This document shows, one piece after another, positions 44,145 to 52,224 of a stretch of 53,137 nucleotides of DNA (the stretch's first letter is position 1; each line of letters starts with the position of its first letter). The position numbers and the translations under genes were made by a program. The DNA lies in assembly GCA_017399445.1 (NCBI GenBank), contig JAFQCM010000040.1:1-53137 (forward strand). Reading direction: 5' to 3'. The notes beneath the pieces are model-generated. The model worked only from the letters and a program-made list of their open reading frames with translations. It made no database searches and had not been told where the DNA came from. This DNA is from Lachnospiraceae bacterium (GTDB lineage: Bacteria > Bacillota > Clostridia > Lachnospirales > Lachnospiraceae).

Positions 44145-44822
44145 ATGGAACAGTACAAAAAAGAGTTTATTGAATTTATGGTAGATTGTGGAGTGTTAAA
44201 ATTTGGAGATTTCACTTTGAAAAGTGGAAGAAAATCTCCATTCTTTATGAATGCAGGCCTTTATGTAACAGGAGCACAGTTAGAAAAACTTGGTGAATAT
44301 TATGCCAAAGCAATCCATGATAACTATGGAACAGATTTCGAAGTATTGTTTGGACCGGCTTACAAAGGAATTCCTCTTAGTGTTGCCACAACTATGGCAT
44401 TCCATAGATTATATGGGAAAGAAATCAGATACTGTTCTAATCGTAAAGAAATTAAAGACCATGGAGATACGGGAATCCTTCTTGGAAGTCCTATCAATGA
44501 TGGTGACAGAGTGGTTATTATTGAAGATGTGACAACTTCAGGAAAATCAATTGAAGAAACTTTCCCGATTATCCAGGAACAGGGAGATGTTACTATTATT
44601 GGATTAATGGTATCTCTAAACCGTATGGAAAAAGGAAAAGGGGAAAAGAGTGCCTTAGAAGAAATCAAAGATAAATATGGGTTTGAAGCTAATGCAATTG
44701 TAAGCATGGCAGATGTGATTGAACATTTGTATAATAAAGAGTACAATGGAAAAATTATCATTGATGATACATTAAAAGCAGCAATTGATGCATATTATGA
44801 TGTATATGGTGTAAAAGCATAA
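44145..44822 (+). CDS. pyrE: Orotate phosphoribosyltransferase
   Basis: Joins orotate and PRPP to make OMP, the substrate of PyrF. The 225-residue chain has the PRPP-binding motif VVIIEDVTTSGKS and the flanking FGPAYKGIPL. This is the longer form of about 225 residues seen in many Clostridia and enterics. Start follows AAGGAG. It is separated from pyrC-F-K-D by the nine-gene polysaccharide cluster. Confidence 0.96.
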   Translation: MEQYKKEFIEFMVDCGVLKFGDFTLKSGRKSPFFMNAGLYVTGAQLEKLGEYYAKAIHDNYGTDFEVLFGPAYKGIPLSVATTMAFHRLYGKEIRYCSNRKEIKDHGDTGILLGSPINDGDRVVIIEDVTTSGKSIEETFPIIQEQGDVTIIGLMVSLNRMEKGKGEKSALEEIKDKYGFEANAIVSMADVIEHLYNKEYNGKIIIDDTLKAAIDAYYDVYGVKA

Positions 44823-44842
44823 GAATGATTGGAGGCGATGGC

Positions 44843-44998
44843 ATGGATAACGAAAAGAATTATAAAAAATTGTCTGCAATCGGTGGAGGAAATATTGCAA
44901 TTGGTGTTATAGTTCTTATAACTGGCATTGTTTCCGGGATTATGATGATTGTAAATGGAGGAAGAATTTTAAAAGCCAAGAGAGACATGATGTTTTAG
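44843..44998 (+). CDS. Small single-helix membrane protein (51 residues)
   Basis: A short gene. The ATG at 44843 follows a strong GGAGG (44831-44835). It encodes 51 residues: a polar start, one membrane helix (IAIGVIVLITGIVSGIMMIV, about 18-37) and a basic end. The codons read as a normal protein and the stop is a clean TAG. It lies 21 bases after pyrE and before the VanZ-like gene. Function unknown; such small proteins often modify a larger membrane complex. Confidence 0.65.
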   Translation: MDNEKNYKKLSAIGGGNIAIGVIVLITGIVSGIMMIVNGGRILKAKRDMMF

Positions 44999-45043
44999 AA
45001 TTAAAACAGCGGGGCATTAGTATAGAATATAGAGGTTTTAAAG

Positions 45044-45514
45044 TTGAAAAATAAATCTGAAAAATTAATAAAAGTTTTAGCATGGATTATTTTTACAATA
45101 TATATCGTAATGTTATTTTATTTTATGTTTTTTTCAGAGCGATATGGAAGAACTATTGGTCATAGGGGCTATAGTTACAATCTAGAGCCCTTAAAAGAGA
45201 TCAAACGCTTTTGGACATACAGAAATATTCTGGGGGCAGAAAGCGTTTTTGTAAATCTTGCAGGAAATGTGGCAGGGTTTATTCCATTCGGTATTATGAT
45301 ACCGTTTTTAAGTAAAAATCGAAGGAATTTTTTTCTGGTTACCATACTTACACTGGAATTCAGCCTGCTTATTGAAGTGATGCAGTTACTTACCAAAGCA
45401 GGTAGTTTTGATGTGGATGATTTGATTTTAAATACATTGGGTGGAAGTGTTGGTTACATTATATTTAGTATTCTAAATTCCTTGAAAAAACGGTGGAGGA
45501 AGAAAGATGCATAG
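45044..45514 (+). CDS. VanZ-like membrane protein
   Basis: A 156-residue membrane protein with about four helices of the VanZ family, named after a teicoplanin-resistance gene of enterococci but widespread without link to resistance. Typical features are the YNLEPLKEIKRFW loop and NLAGNVAGFIPFGIMIPFL, then the DVDDLILNTLGGSVGY end. The TTG start follows AGAGG; there is no better ATG. It overlaps the next gene by eight bases. Nothing nearby suggests glycopeptide resistance. Confidence 0.82.
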   Translation: MKNKSEKLIKVLAWIIFTIYIVMLFYFMFFSERYGRTIGHRGYSYNLEPLKEIKRFWTYRNILGAESVFVNLAGNVAGFIPFGIMIPFLSKNRRNFFLVTILTLEFSLLIEVMQLLTKAGSFDVDDLILNTLGGSVGYIIFSILNSLKKRWRKKDA

Positions 45515-45827
45515 AAAAAAAAGAAGGAGAAAGATATATACAGATAAGAAGCATGCAGTAAAAGGTATTGTTGCAACCTTTTTAGCAATTGCGGCTTTGC
45601 TTGTATTTGGAATATTAGTATATATATCATTTAAAAACAGAGGAGAGGCAGGAATGGTGATTGGTTCCCTTGCCTTAATTTCTATTTTACTTGGAGTAAT
45701 TGGTCTAGTACTGGGACTGATGAGTTTTACAGAGGAAAATAATTACAAGCTCTTCGCTCAGATAGGTTCCTTTATGAATGTATTTGTTTTGCTGTTATGG
45801 GGCTTAATATATATGATAGGTTTTTAA
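45507..45827 (+). CDS. DUF6142-like membrane protein
   Basis: A 106-residue protein with a basic N-terminus (HRKKRRRKIYTDKKHAV) and three membrane helices (about 20-41, 52-73, 86-104). It resembles small DUF6142 proteins of Lachnospiraceae. Its start lies inside the end of the VanZ-like gene, so the pair is coupled. It is followed 18 bases later by the aminopeptidase-like gene. Function unknown. Confidence 0.7.
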   Translation: MHRKKRRRKIYTDKKHAVKGIVATFLAIAALLVFGILVYISFKNRGEAGMVIGSLALISILLGVIGLVLGLMSFTEENNYKLFAQIGSFMNVFVLLLWGLIYMIGF

Positions 45828-45845
45828 ACAGGAAAGGAAATAAGA

Positions 45846-47921
45846 ATGAATTATTATGAACTTTTTAAAAGAGAAAATGAAGAGGTGGAAGAAAGATTAG
45901 CACTTTACAAAGAACGGATTCATTCCATGAAAGCGGAAGAAAGTGTACCAGAACCTTTTCAGCGCTATTTTTTAAAAACAGCAGAATTTATAGAAAAAAT
46001 GTATCTGCTTTCAGAAACAATAAAAAGCGGAACAGACAAAACATACTCCTTAGAACAGTTACAGGAATTAAACCGTTCTATTTATGAAGATGTGGCAGGA
46101 AACGCTTATGAAAAAAGCTATGCAAATCCTTCTTATGCTGTGGCAGAGTTGGGAGAAGAATTTGGAGCAATTTTCAGTTTTCTTTATACAGAAATCAGAG
46201 GTATGATTGTGTATGCTTATGAAGGAAGAATGTTGGAATTTTCCATTATGGTAGAACTGTTTATTGAAGTATATAATTTATTTGAACAGGAAGAATTACC
46301 AGAATTGAAAGAAGTAAAATCAGTGATTTACTGGTTTGTAAGTGATTACAGTGATGTGACAGTCACCTATAGAGTCAGAGAACAGTTAGATCCGACACTT
46401 AACTTTGCCACAGATATTATTATGAATTCTGATTTACAGGATATGAGATATCTGTATTACTATGGAGAATATATTACAGAAACGGAATTGAAAACAGCAC
46501 AGTTTCTAAACACTTTAGAGGAAGAAACCATAGAAAAAATCGCTTCTGCCTATACGGAAGGATACAGGATTGGATTTATTAATGGAAATAAAGATTTATC
46601 CAAGAAAAAAGTAGTAAATATCAGATACAGTATAGGTTTTGAACGGATTATTAAAAAAGCAATCGAAAACTTTGAAAAAATGGGACTGAAACCTGCTATC
46701 TACAGGGCAGCAGTTCATACAGTAAATAAGAGAAAACATTTGAAAATTGGTTACTTTTCTACTTCTCCAAACAAACAGTATGATTATGATCACAGAGCAG
46801 ATGATGCTTTGTATCTGGATAAAGCATTTGTAGAACGTAAGTTAGGAGTTTTAAGAACTGCTTATGAAGAATATAAAGAACTTGCCAGCGTTCATGGAGG
46901 TCCGGCTTGTTTAGAAATTTTTGGTGAAGAGCCTTTTGTTCCGGAAAGTAAAGAAGAAGCATTGAAATTAAATGATAAGCAACAGAAAATTGCAGTTCAG
47001 TACAATAATTCAGCAGGAGAAATTACCAATACCTATATAAAAGGGGAAGAGAGAAGCTTTACCATTATTGCTTTCCCGATACCGGAAATTGGACCGGAAT
47101 TTGAGGAGATTTTCCAGGAAGTAATCAAAATCAATACTTTGGATTATAAGTTGTATGAAACAATACAACAGACAATCATAGAAACTCTGGATCAGGGAGA
47201 ATATGTAGAAATTCTTGGAAAAGGTGAAAATCAGACAAATTTAAGAGTGGCATTACAACCGGTTACTGATATTACCAGAGAAACCAAGTTTGAAAATTGT
47301 GTGGCAGATGTAAACATTCCAGTGGGTGAAGTATTTACTTCTCCAAAGTTAGAAGGAACTACAGGTTTGCTTCATGTAACAAAAGTTTATTTAAACGAAC
47401 TATGCTATCATAATATAAAGGTAGAATTTAAAGATGGTATGATTACATCATATTCTTGTAGCAACTTTGATAAGGAAGAAGATAATAGAAATTATATCAA
47501 AGAAAATGTGCTATATAATCATGAAACCTTGCCAATGGGCGAGTTTGCTATAGGTACTAATACCACAGCTTATATGGCGGCACGAAAATACAATATTAAT
47601 GACAAACTGCCAATTTTAATTGCAGAAAAAACGGGACCTCATTTTGCAGTAGGAGATACCTGTTACAGTTGGTCAGAAGATACCAAAGTGTATAACCCTG
47701 ATGGCAGAGAAATTATAGCAAAAGACAACGAAGTGTCAAAATTTCGAAAAGAGGATATCAGCAAGGCATACTTTAACTGCCACACAGACATTACTATTCC
47801 TTATGATGAATTACAAGAAATTGCAGTGATAAAAGCAGATGGGGAACGAGTTGCAATTATTCAGGAGGGAAAATTTGTCTTAGAGGGATGTTGGGAATTG
47901 AATAAACCTTTTGACAATTAA
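45846..47921 (+). CDS. M29-type aminopeptidase with a long N-terminal domain
   Basis: A 691-residue metallo-aminopeptidase of the M29 (AmpS/PepS) type. The C-terminal half carries the metal-binding pattern of the family: VNIPVGEVFTSPKLEGTTG, MGEFAIGTNT, EKTGPHFAVGDTCYS and NCHTDI. The first 390 residues or so are acidic and helical, without a recognised domain. They include a Rossmann-like piece (ERIIKKAIENFEKMGLKPAIYRAAV) and are much longer than the N-terminal part of typical M29 proteins of about 400 residues. It is probably cytoplasmic and trims peptides. A strong promoter for purE lies in its last codons. Confidence 0.82.
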   Translation: MNYYELFKRENEEVEERLALYKERIHSMKAEESVPEPFQRYFLKTAEFIEKMYLLSETIKSGTDKTYSLEQLQELNRSIYEDVAGNAYEKSYANPSYAVAELGEEFGAIFSFLYTEIRGMIVYAYEGRMLEFSIMVELFIEVYNLFEQEELPELKEVKSVIYWFVSDYSDVTVTYRVREQLDPTLNFATDIIMNSDLQDMRYLYYYGEYITETELKTAQFLNTLEEETIEKIASAYTEGYRIGFINGNKDLSKKKVVNIRYSIGFERIIKKAIENFEKMGLKPAIYRAAVHTVNKRKHLKIGYFSTSPNKQYDYDHRADDALYLDKAFVERKLGVLRTAYEEYKELASVHGGPACLEIFGEEPFVPESKEEALKLNDKQQKIAVQYNNSAGEITNTYIKGEERSFTIIAFPIPEIGPEFEEIFQEVIKINTLDYKLYETIQQTIIETLDQGEYVEILGKGENQTNLRVALQPVTDITRETKFENCVADVNIPVGEVFTSPKLEGTTGLLHVTKVYLNELCYHNIKVEFKDGMITSYSCSNFDKEEDNRNYIKENVLYNHETLPMGEFAIGTNTTAYMAARKYNINDKLPILIAEKTGPHFAVGDTCYSWSEDTKVYNPDGREIIAKDNEVSKFRKEDISKAYFNCHTDITIPYDELQEIAVIKADGERVAIIQEGKFVLEGCWELNKPFDN

Positions 47922-47939
47922 GGAAATATAAAGTATCAT
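47911..47939 (+). promoter_or_regulatory. Sigma-A promoter of the pur operon inside the upstream gene's end
   Basis: TTGACA (47911-47916), 17 bases, TATCAT (47934-47939). The -35 hexamer lies in the last codons of the aminopeptidase gene. The leader to purE is about 27 bases, so there is no room for a riboswitch. Confidence 0.75.
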
Positions 47940-47973
47940 TACTTCTAGTAGAGAAAAGAAAAGGAGATTTACT

Positions 47974-48486
47974 ATGGCAAAAGTTGGAATTGTTATGGGT
48001 AGTGACTCAGATATGCCAATTATGGCAAAAGCAGCAGATGTATTGGAAGAACTGGGAATTGATTATGAAATGACCATTATTTCCGCTCACAGAGAACCGG
48101 ATGTATTTTTTGAGTATGCCCGTACAGCAGAAGAAAAAGGGTTTAAAGTAATTATTGCAGGTGCAGGTATGGCAGCACATCTTCCGGGTATGTGTGCAGC
48201 AATTTTCCCAATGCCGGTTATTGGTATTCCAATGCATACCACAAGCCTTGGCGGAAGAGATTCACTGTATTCTATTGTTCAGATGCCATCAGGTATTCCT
48301 GTTGCAACCGTTGCAATTAATGGTGGTGCCAATGCAGCGTTGTTAGCAGCAAAAATGTTATCAATATCAGATAGTGCATTACTTGCAAAATTGAAAGATT
48401 ATTCTGCAAATTTGAAAGCACAGGTAGTGGAAAAAGACGCAAAATTACAGGAAATTGGATATAAAGAATATTTAAAGAACAAATAG
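47974..48486 (+). CDS. purE: N5-carboxyaminoimidazole ribonucleotide mutase
   Basis: Moves the carboxyl group of N5-CAIR to make CAIR in purine synthesis. The 170-residue class I form has GSDSDMPIM, ISAHREPD with the catalytic His, and AGMAAHLPGM. The matching purK is not in this window. First gene of purE-purM-purN-purD; it has a clean AAGGAG site. Confidence 0.96.
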   Translation: MAKVGIVMGSDSDMPIMAKAADVLEELGIDYEMTIISAHREPDVFFEYARTAEEKGFKVIIAGAGMAAHLPGMCAAIFPMPVIGIPMHTTSLGGRDSLYSIVQMPSGIPVATVAINGGANAALLAAKMLSISDSALLAKLKDYSANLKAQVVEKDAKLQEIGYKEYLKNK

Positions 48487-48498
48487 GAGGAACAAATA

Positions 48499-49524
48499 AT
48501 GGATTACAAGAAAGCCGGAGTAGATATTGAAGCAGGATACGAATCTGTAAAATTAATGAAACAGCACATTGCGAAGACAATGCGTCCTGAAGTATTAACA
48601 GACATTGGAGGATTTTCAGGAGCATTTTCTATGAATGCATTTAAAAACATGGAAAAACCAACCCTAGTATCTGGTACTGATGGTGTAGGTACAAAGTTAA
48701 AACTTGCTTTTTTATTAGACAAGCATGACACAGTAGGAATTGATTGTGTTGCTATGTGTGTTAATGATATCGCATGTGCAGGTGGTGAACCGTTATTTTT
48801 CCTAGATTATATTGCATGTGGAAAAAATGAACCGGAAAAAATCGCTACTATTGTTAGTGGTGTAGCAGAAGGATGTCGTCAGTCCGGAGCTGCATTAATC
48901 GGTGGAGAAACAGCAGAAATGCCAGGTTTTTATCCAGTAGATGAATATGACTTAGCTGGTTTCGCAGTTGGTGTAGTAGATGAAAAAGATTTAATTACAG
49001 GAAAGACTTTACAGCCAAATGATGTATTAATTGGTATCGCATCATCAGGTGTACATAGCAATGGATTTTCTTTAGTACGTAAAGTATTCAGTATGACAGA
49101 AGAAGCACTTCACAGAAGTTATGACTGTTTAGGAACTACATTAGGAAATGCCTTAATTGTTCCAACAAAAATTTATGTAAAAGCATTAAAGAGCGTAAAA
49201 GATGCTGGTGTTACAATCAAAGCTTGTAGCCATATTACAGGTGGTGGTTTCTATGAAAATATTCCTCGTATGTTACCAGAAGGAATTCATGCAGTTGTGG
49301 AAAAGAACAGCTATACAATTCCCCCAATCTTTGAAATGTTAAAGAAAGATGGAGATATTAAAGAAGAAATCATGTACAATACCTTTAATATGGGTCTTGG
49401 AATGATTATTGCAGTAAATGAAGCTGACGTTGATGCTGCTATGAAAGCAATCAAAGAAGCAGGAGAAACACCATTTGTAGTAGGTCGTACAGAAGCTGGT
49501 GAAAAGGGAGTAACATTATGCTAA
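48499..49524 (+). CDS. purM: Phosphoribosylformylglycinamidine cyclo-ligase (AIR synthetase)
   Basis: Closes FGAM to AIR, using ATP. The 341-residue chain shows [48 protein letters not shown] and [14 protein letters not shown], the usual PurM markers. It starts 12 bases after purE with a AGGAGG site and overlaps purN by seven bases. Confidence 0.96.
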   Translation: MDYKKAGVDIEAGYESVKLMKQHIAKTMRPEVLTDIGGFSGAFSMNAFKNMEKPTLVSGTDGVGTKLKLAFLLDKHDTVGIDCVAMCVNDIACAGGEPLFFLDYIACGKNEPEKIATIVSGVAEGCRQSGAALIGGETAEMPGFYPVDEYDLAGFAVGVVDEKDLITGKTLQPNDVLIGIASSGVHSNGFSLVRKVFSMTEEALHRSYDCLGTTLGNALIVPTKIYVKALKSVKDAGVTIKACSHITGGGFYENIPRMLPEGIHAVVEKNSYTIPPIFEMLKKDGDIKEEIMYNTFNMGLGMIIAVNEADVDAAMKAIKEAGETPFVVGRTEAGEKGVTLC

Positions 49525-50144
49525 AAGTTGCAGTTTTAGTCTCCGGAGGCGGAACAAATCTGCAGGCAATTATAGACTCCATTGAAAATGGAAAGATTAC
49601 CAATACAGAAATTGTAGCAGTAATCAGTAATAATAAAAATGCCTACGCCTTAGAACGCGCCAGCAAGGCTGGAATTAAGGCAATGTGTATTTCGCCAAAG
49701 GATTATGAAAATAGAGCATTATTTAATACTGCTTTGTTGCAGGCAGTAGAAGAGTCTGGTGCAGATTTAGTAGTACTGGCAGGATTTTTGGTAGTAATTC
49801 CAGAAGAAATGATACAAAAATACCGTAATCGTATTATCAATGTACATCCGTCTTTGATTCCTTCTTTTTGTGGAACAGGATATTATGGAGTAAAAGTTCA
49901 TGAAGCAGCACTGGAAAGAGGTGTAAGAGTCAGTGGTGCAACAGTACACTTTGTAGATGAAGGAACAGATACCGGTCCAATTATTTTACAGAAAGCAGTA
50001 GAAGTGTTAGATGGGGACACTCCGGAAATACTGCAGAAACGTATTATGGAACGTGCGGAATGGATTATTTTACCAATGGCAATTGATTTGATTGCCAATG
50101 AAAAAATAGAAGTAGTGGATGGAAAAGTAATCACTAAGAAATAA
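49518..50144 (+). CDS. purN: Phosphoribosylglycinamide formyltransferase
   Basis: Transfers a formyl group from 10-formyl-tetrahydrofolate to GAR. The 208-residue protein has the folate-site residues [17 protein letters not shown] and [19 protein letters not shown], which include the catalytic Asn, His and Asp. Its start overlaps purM, so the two are coupled. Confidence 0.96.
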   Translation: MLKVAVLVSGGGTNLQAIIDSIENGKITNTEIVAVISNNKNAYALERASKAGIKAMCISPKDYENRALFNTALLQAVEESGADLVVLAGFLVVIPEEMIQKYRNRIINVHPSLIPSFCGTGYYGVKVHEAALERGVRVSGATVHFVDEGTDTGPIILQKAVEVLDGDTPEILQKRIMERAEWIILPMAIDLIANEKIEVVDGKVITKK

Positions 50145-50157
50145 CAGGAGGAAAGCC

Positions 50158-51429
50158 ATGAAAGTTTTAATTGTCGGAAGTGGTGGTAGAGAACATGCAA
50201 TCGCAACAGCGGTGGCTGCCAGTGCGAAAGTAGATAAGATTTACTGTGCCCCGGGAAATGCCGGAATTGGAGAAATTGCGGAATGTGTTTCAATTGGAGC
50301 TATGGAGTTTGATAAATTAGTAGATTTTGCAAAGAAAGAAAAGATTGACCTTACGATTATTGGTATGGATGATCCTTTAGTAGGTGGTGTGGTAGATGCT
50401 TTTGAAGCAGAAGGTTTAAGGGTATTCGGACCTCGCAAAAACGCAGCTATTTTAGAAGGTTCTAAGGCGTTTTCAAAGGATTTAATGAAAAAGTATGACA
50501 TTCCAACTGCCAGTTACGAAAACTTTGATTCCGCGGAGGAGGCCATCGCTTATTTGGAAAAGGCAGATTTTCCAATTGTATTAAAAGCAGATGGACTTGC
50601 ATTGGGAAAAGGCGTATTAATCTGTAATACTTTAGAAGAAGCAAAAGATGGTGTAAAATCCATTATGTTAGATAAACAGTTTGGTTCCGCAGGAAATAAA
50701 CTTGTAATTGAAGAATTTATGACAGGACGTGAAGTTTCTGTACTTTCTTTTGTAGATGGAAAAACCATTAAAACTATGACTTCCGCTCAGGATCATAAGA
50801 GAGCTTTAGATGGTGACCAGGGCTTAAATACAGGTGGAATGGGAACGTTTTCACCAAGTCCATTCTATACAGAAGAAGTAGATGAATTTTGTAAAAAATA
50901 TGTATACCAAAAAACCGTAGATGCTATGGCAGCAGAAGGCAGACCATTTACAGGAATTATTTTCTTCGGTTTAATGCTTACAGAAAAGGGACCAAGAGTA
51001 TTAGAATACAATGCCCGTTTCGGAGATCCGGAAGCACAGGTGGTTCTTCCAAGAATGAAGAATGATATTATTGATGTAATGGAATCTTGTATTGATGGAA
51101 AATTAGATGAAATTGATTTGGAATTTGAAGACAATGCAGCGGTATGTGTTGTATTAGCATCTGAAGGATATCCGGTAAAATATGACAAAGGACTTCCAAT
51201 CAAAGGTTTAGAAAACTTTAAAGATAAAGAAGGATATTATGTATTCCACGCAGGGACTGCATTAAAGAATGGTCAGATTGTAACCAATGGAGGACGTGTA
51301 CTTGGTGTTACTGCCAAGGGAGCGAACTTAAAAGAAGCGAGAGCAAATGCTTACGAAGCTACCAAGTGGGTAGAATTTGATAATAAATATTGTAGAAGTG
51401 ACATTGGGAAAGCTATTGATGAGGCTTAA
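50158..51429 (+). CDS. purD: Phosphoribosylamine-glycine ligase
   Basis: Joins phosphoribosylamine and glycine with ATP to make GAR. The 423-residue ATP-grasp enzyme starts MKVLIVGSGGREHAIA and shows KADGLALGKGV, FMTGREVSVLSF, DGDQGLNTGGMG and EYNARFGDPEAQ. Last gene of the operon; a terminator follows. purH, purF, purB and purC are not seen. Confidence 0.96.
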   Translation: MKVLIVGSGGREHAIATAVAASAKVDKIYCAPGNAGIGEIAECVSIGAMEFDKLVDFAKKEKIDLTIIGMDDPLVGGVVDAFEAEGLRVFGPRKNAAILEGSKAFSKDLMKKYDIPTASYENFDSAEEAIAYLEKADFPIVLKADGLALGKGVLICNTLEEAKDGVKSIMLDKQFGSAGNKLVIEEFMTGREVSVLSFVDGKTIKTMTSAQDHKRALDGDQGLNTGGMGTFSPSPFYTEEVDEFCKKYVYQKTVDAMAAEGRPFTGIIFFGLMLTEKGPRVLEYNARFGDPEAQVVLPRMKNDIIDVMESCIDGKLDEIDLEFEDNAAVCVVLASEGYPVKYDKGLPIKGLENFKDKEGYYVFHAGTALKNGQIVTNGGRVLGVTAKGANLKEARANAYEATKWVEFDNKYCRSDIGKAIDEA

Positions 51430-51433
51430 GATG

Positions 51434-51477
51434 TAAAAAGAAAAAAGTTTCGGGGTATCCGGGGCTTTTTTTCTTTT
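51434..51477 (+). terminator. Terminator after purD
   Basis: AAAAAAG pairs with CTTTTTT; inside, TTT can pair with GGG as three U-G pairs, then CGG with CCG around a 5-base loop. A T-rich tail follows (TTTTTTTCTTTT). Confidence 0.75.
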
Positions 51478-51631
51478 GGCTATACGGACGCCCAGAACCG
51501 GTGCCACTCCGTCCAAAGAAGCTTGAGACAACGCTGCGACGAACTAACTGTTAACTGGGACTTAGACTCTCGGGTGAGGCCTCGAGCCTAAGTCCCAGTT
51601 AACAGCTCCTGGCAGGAGCGTCCCCATAGCC
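51478..51631. repeat. GC-rich, multi-stem structured element (about 154 bp)
   Basis: A GC-rich block in AT-rich DNA that folds into a closed, branched form. GGCTATACGGACGC (51478-51491) matches GCGTCCCCATAGCC (51618-51631) in 12 of 14 positions and would close the element. Inside are ACGGA/TCCGT (51484-51488 with 51508-51512; competes with the closing stem), a perfect 18-base-pair stem (CTGTTAACTGGGACTTAG at 51548-51565 with its complement at 51588-51605), and a perfect small hairpin GCTCCT-GGC-AGGAGC within 51605-51619. No ORF on either strand covers it convincingly. It may be a structured RNA, a small mobile repeat (MITE/REP-like) or a protein-binding site. There is no other copy in the window. 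Confidence 0.7.
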
Positions 51632-51691
51632 AATACCCTCCACGAAAAAATGAAATTACTCTGAAGAATTTCTTATCTTATTTAAAAAAAG

Positions 51692-51720
51692 TTTACACAA
51701 CGTTCAAATTATGTTATGCT
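51692..51720 (+). promoter_or_regulatory. Sigma-A promoter for the terminal membrane genes
   Basis: TTTACA (51692-51697), 17 bases, TATGCT (51715-51720). The rest of the 363-base gap between purD and the next gene holds the terminator and the structured element. Confidence 0.65.
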
Positions 51721-51792
51721 TTAAAGAGTGGGTGCCCATATGCAGATGGTGCAGGGTATGCTTTTTTAGAAAATAAAGGAACGGGGAAAGGT

Positions 51793-52191
51793 ATGTTAAA
51801 CGAAGATAAGATAAAAGTGATGACCAAACTTGCAACTTACGAGCAAGGAGAGGGAAAAGAAACACTTCCGATTATGCAGTACTTTCAAGGTGATTATATT
51901 ATCTTTAATCTGATAAAAGCTGTAATTAGTGTTACAGTAGCATATGTAATTATCATTGCTACTCTTTGTCTTATAAAAGGACAATATCTTATGGATAATA
52001 TTCATAAGATGAGTATAGAACAGCTGGGAGGCAGGATACTGTTTGGGTATATTGTGTTTTTGGCGGTATATATTACTGCAGCTTTAATTGTATATTACCG
52101 CAGGTATGTAAACGCTAAAAATAGTGTCAGAAGATACTATAATCAGCTGAAAAAGTTAAATTCTTATTATAAAGAAGAACGTGACAGATAA
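51793..52191 (+). CDS. Membrane protein of unknown function
   Basis: A 132-residue protein with a polar N-terminus of about 38 residues, two membrane helices (about 39-62 and 80-102) and a basic, helical C-terminus (YYRRYVNAKNSVRRYYNQLKKLNSYYKEERDR). I do not recognise a family. It follows GGGGAAAGG with an ATG and lies 33 bases before the next membrane gene, so the two probably form an operon. Confidence 0.65.
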   Translation: MLNEDKIKVMTKLATYEQGEGKETLPIMQYFQGDYIIFNLIKAVISVTVAYVIIIATLCLIKGQYLMDNIHKMSIEQLGGRILFGYIVFLAVYITAALIVYYRRYVNAKNSVRRYYNQLKKLNSYYKEERDR

Positions 52192-52224
52192 AATTAATGA
52201 TTTAATTTGGGAGGAAAACATCAT

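Noticed and set aside
45044..45514. Glycopeptide resistance gene vanZ
   Set aside because: Only the broad VanZ family fold is present; no other van genes are near, so a resistance role is not supported.
51478..51631. Integron attC site or tRNA-like cloverleaf
   Set aside because: The ends do not show the RYYYAAC/GTTRRRY boxes of attC, no integrase is near, and there is no T-loop, anticodon arm or CCA pattern.
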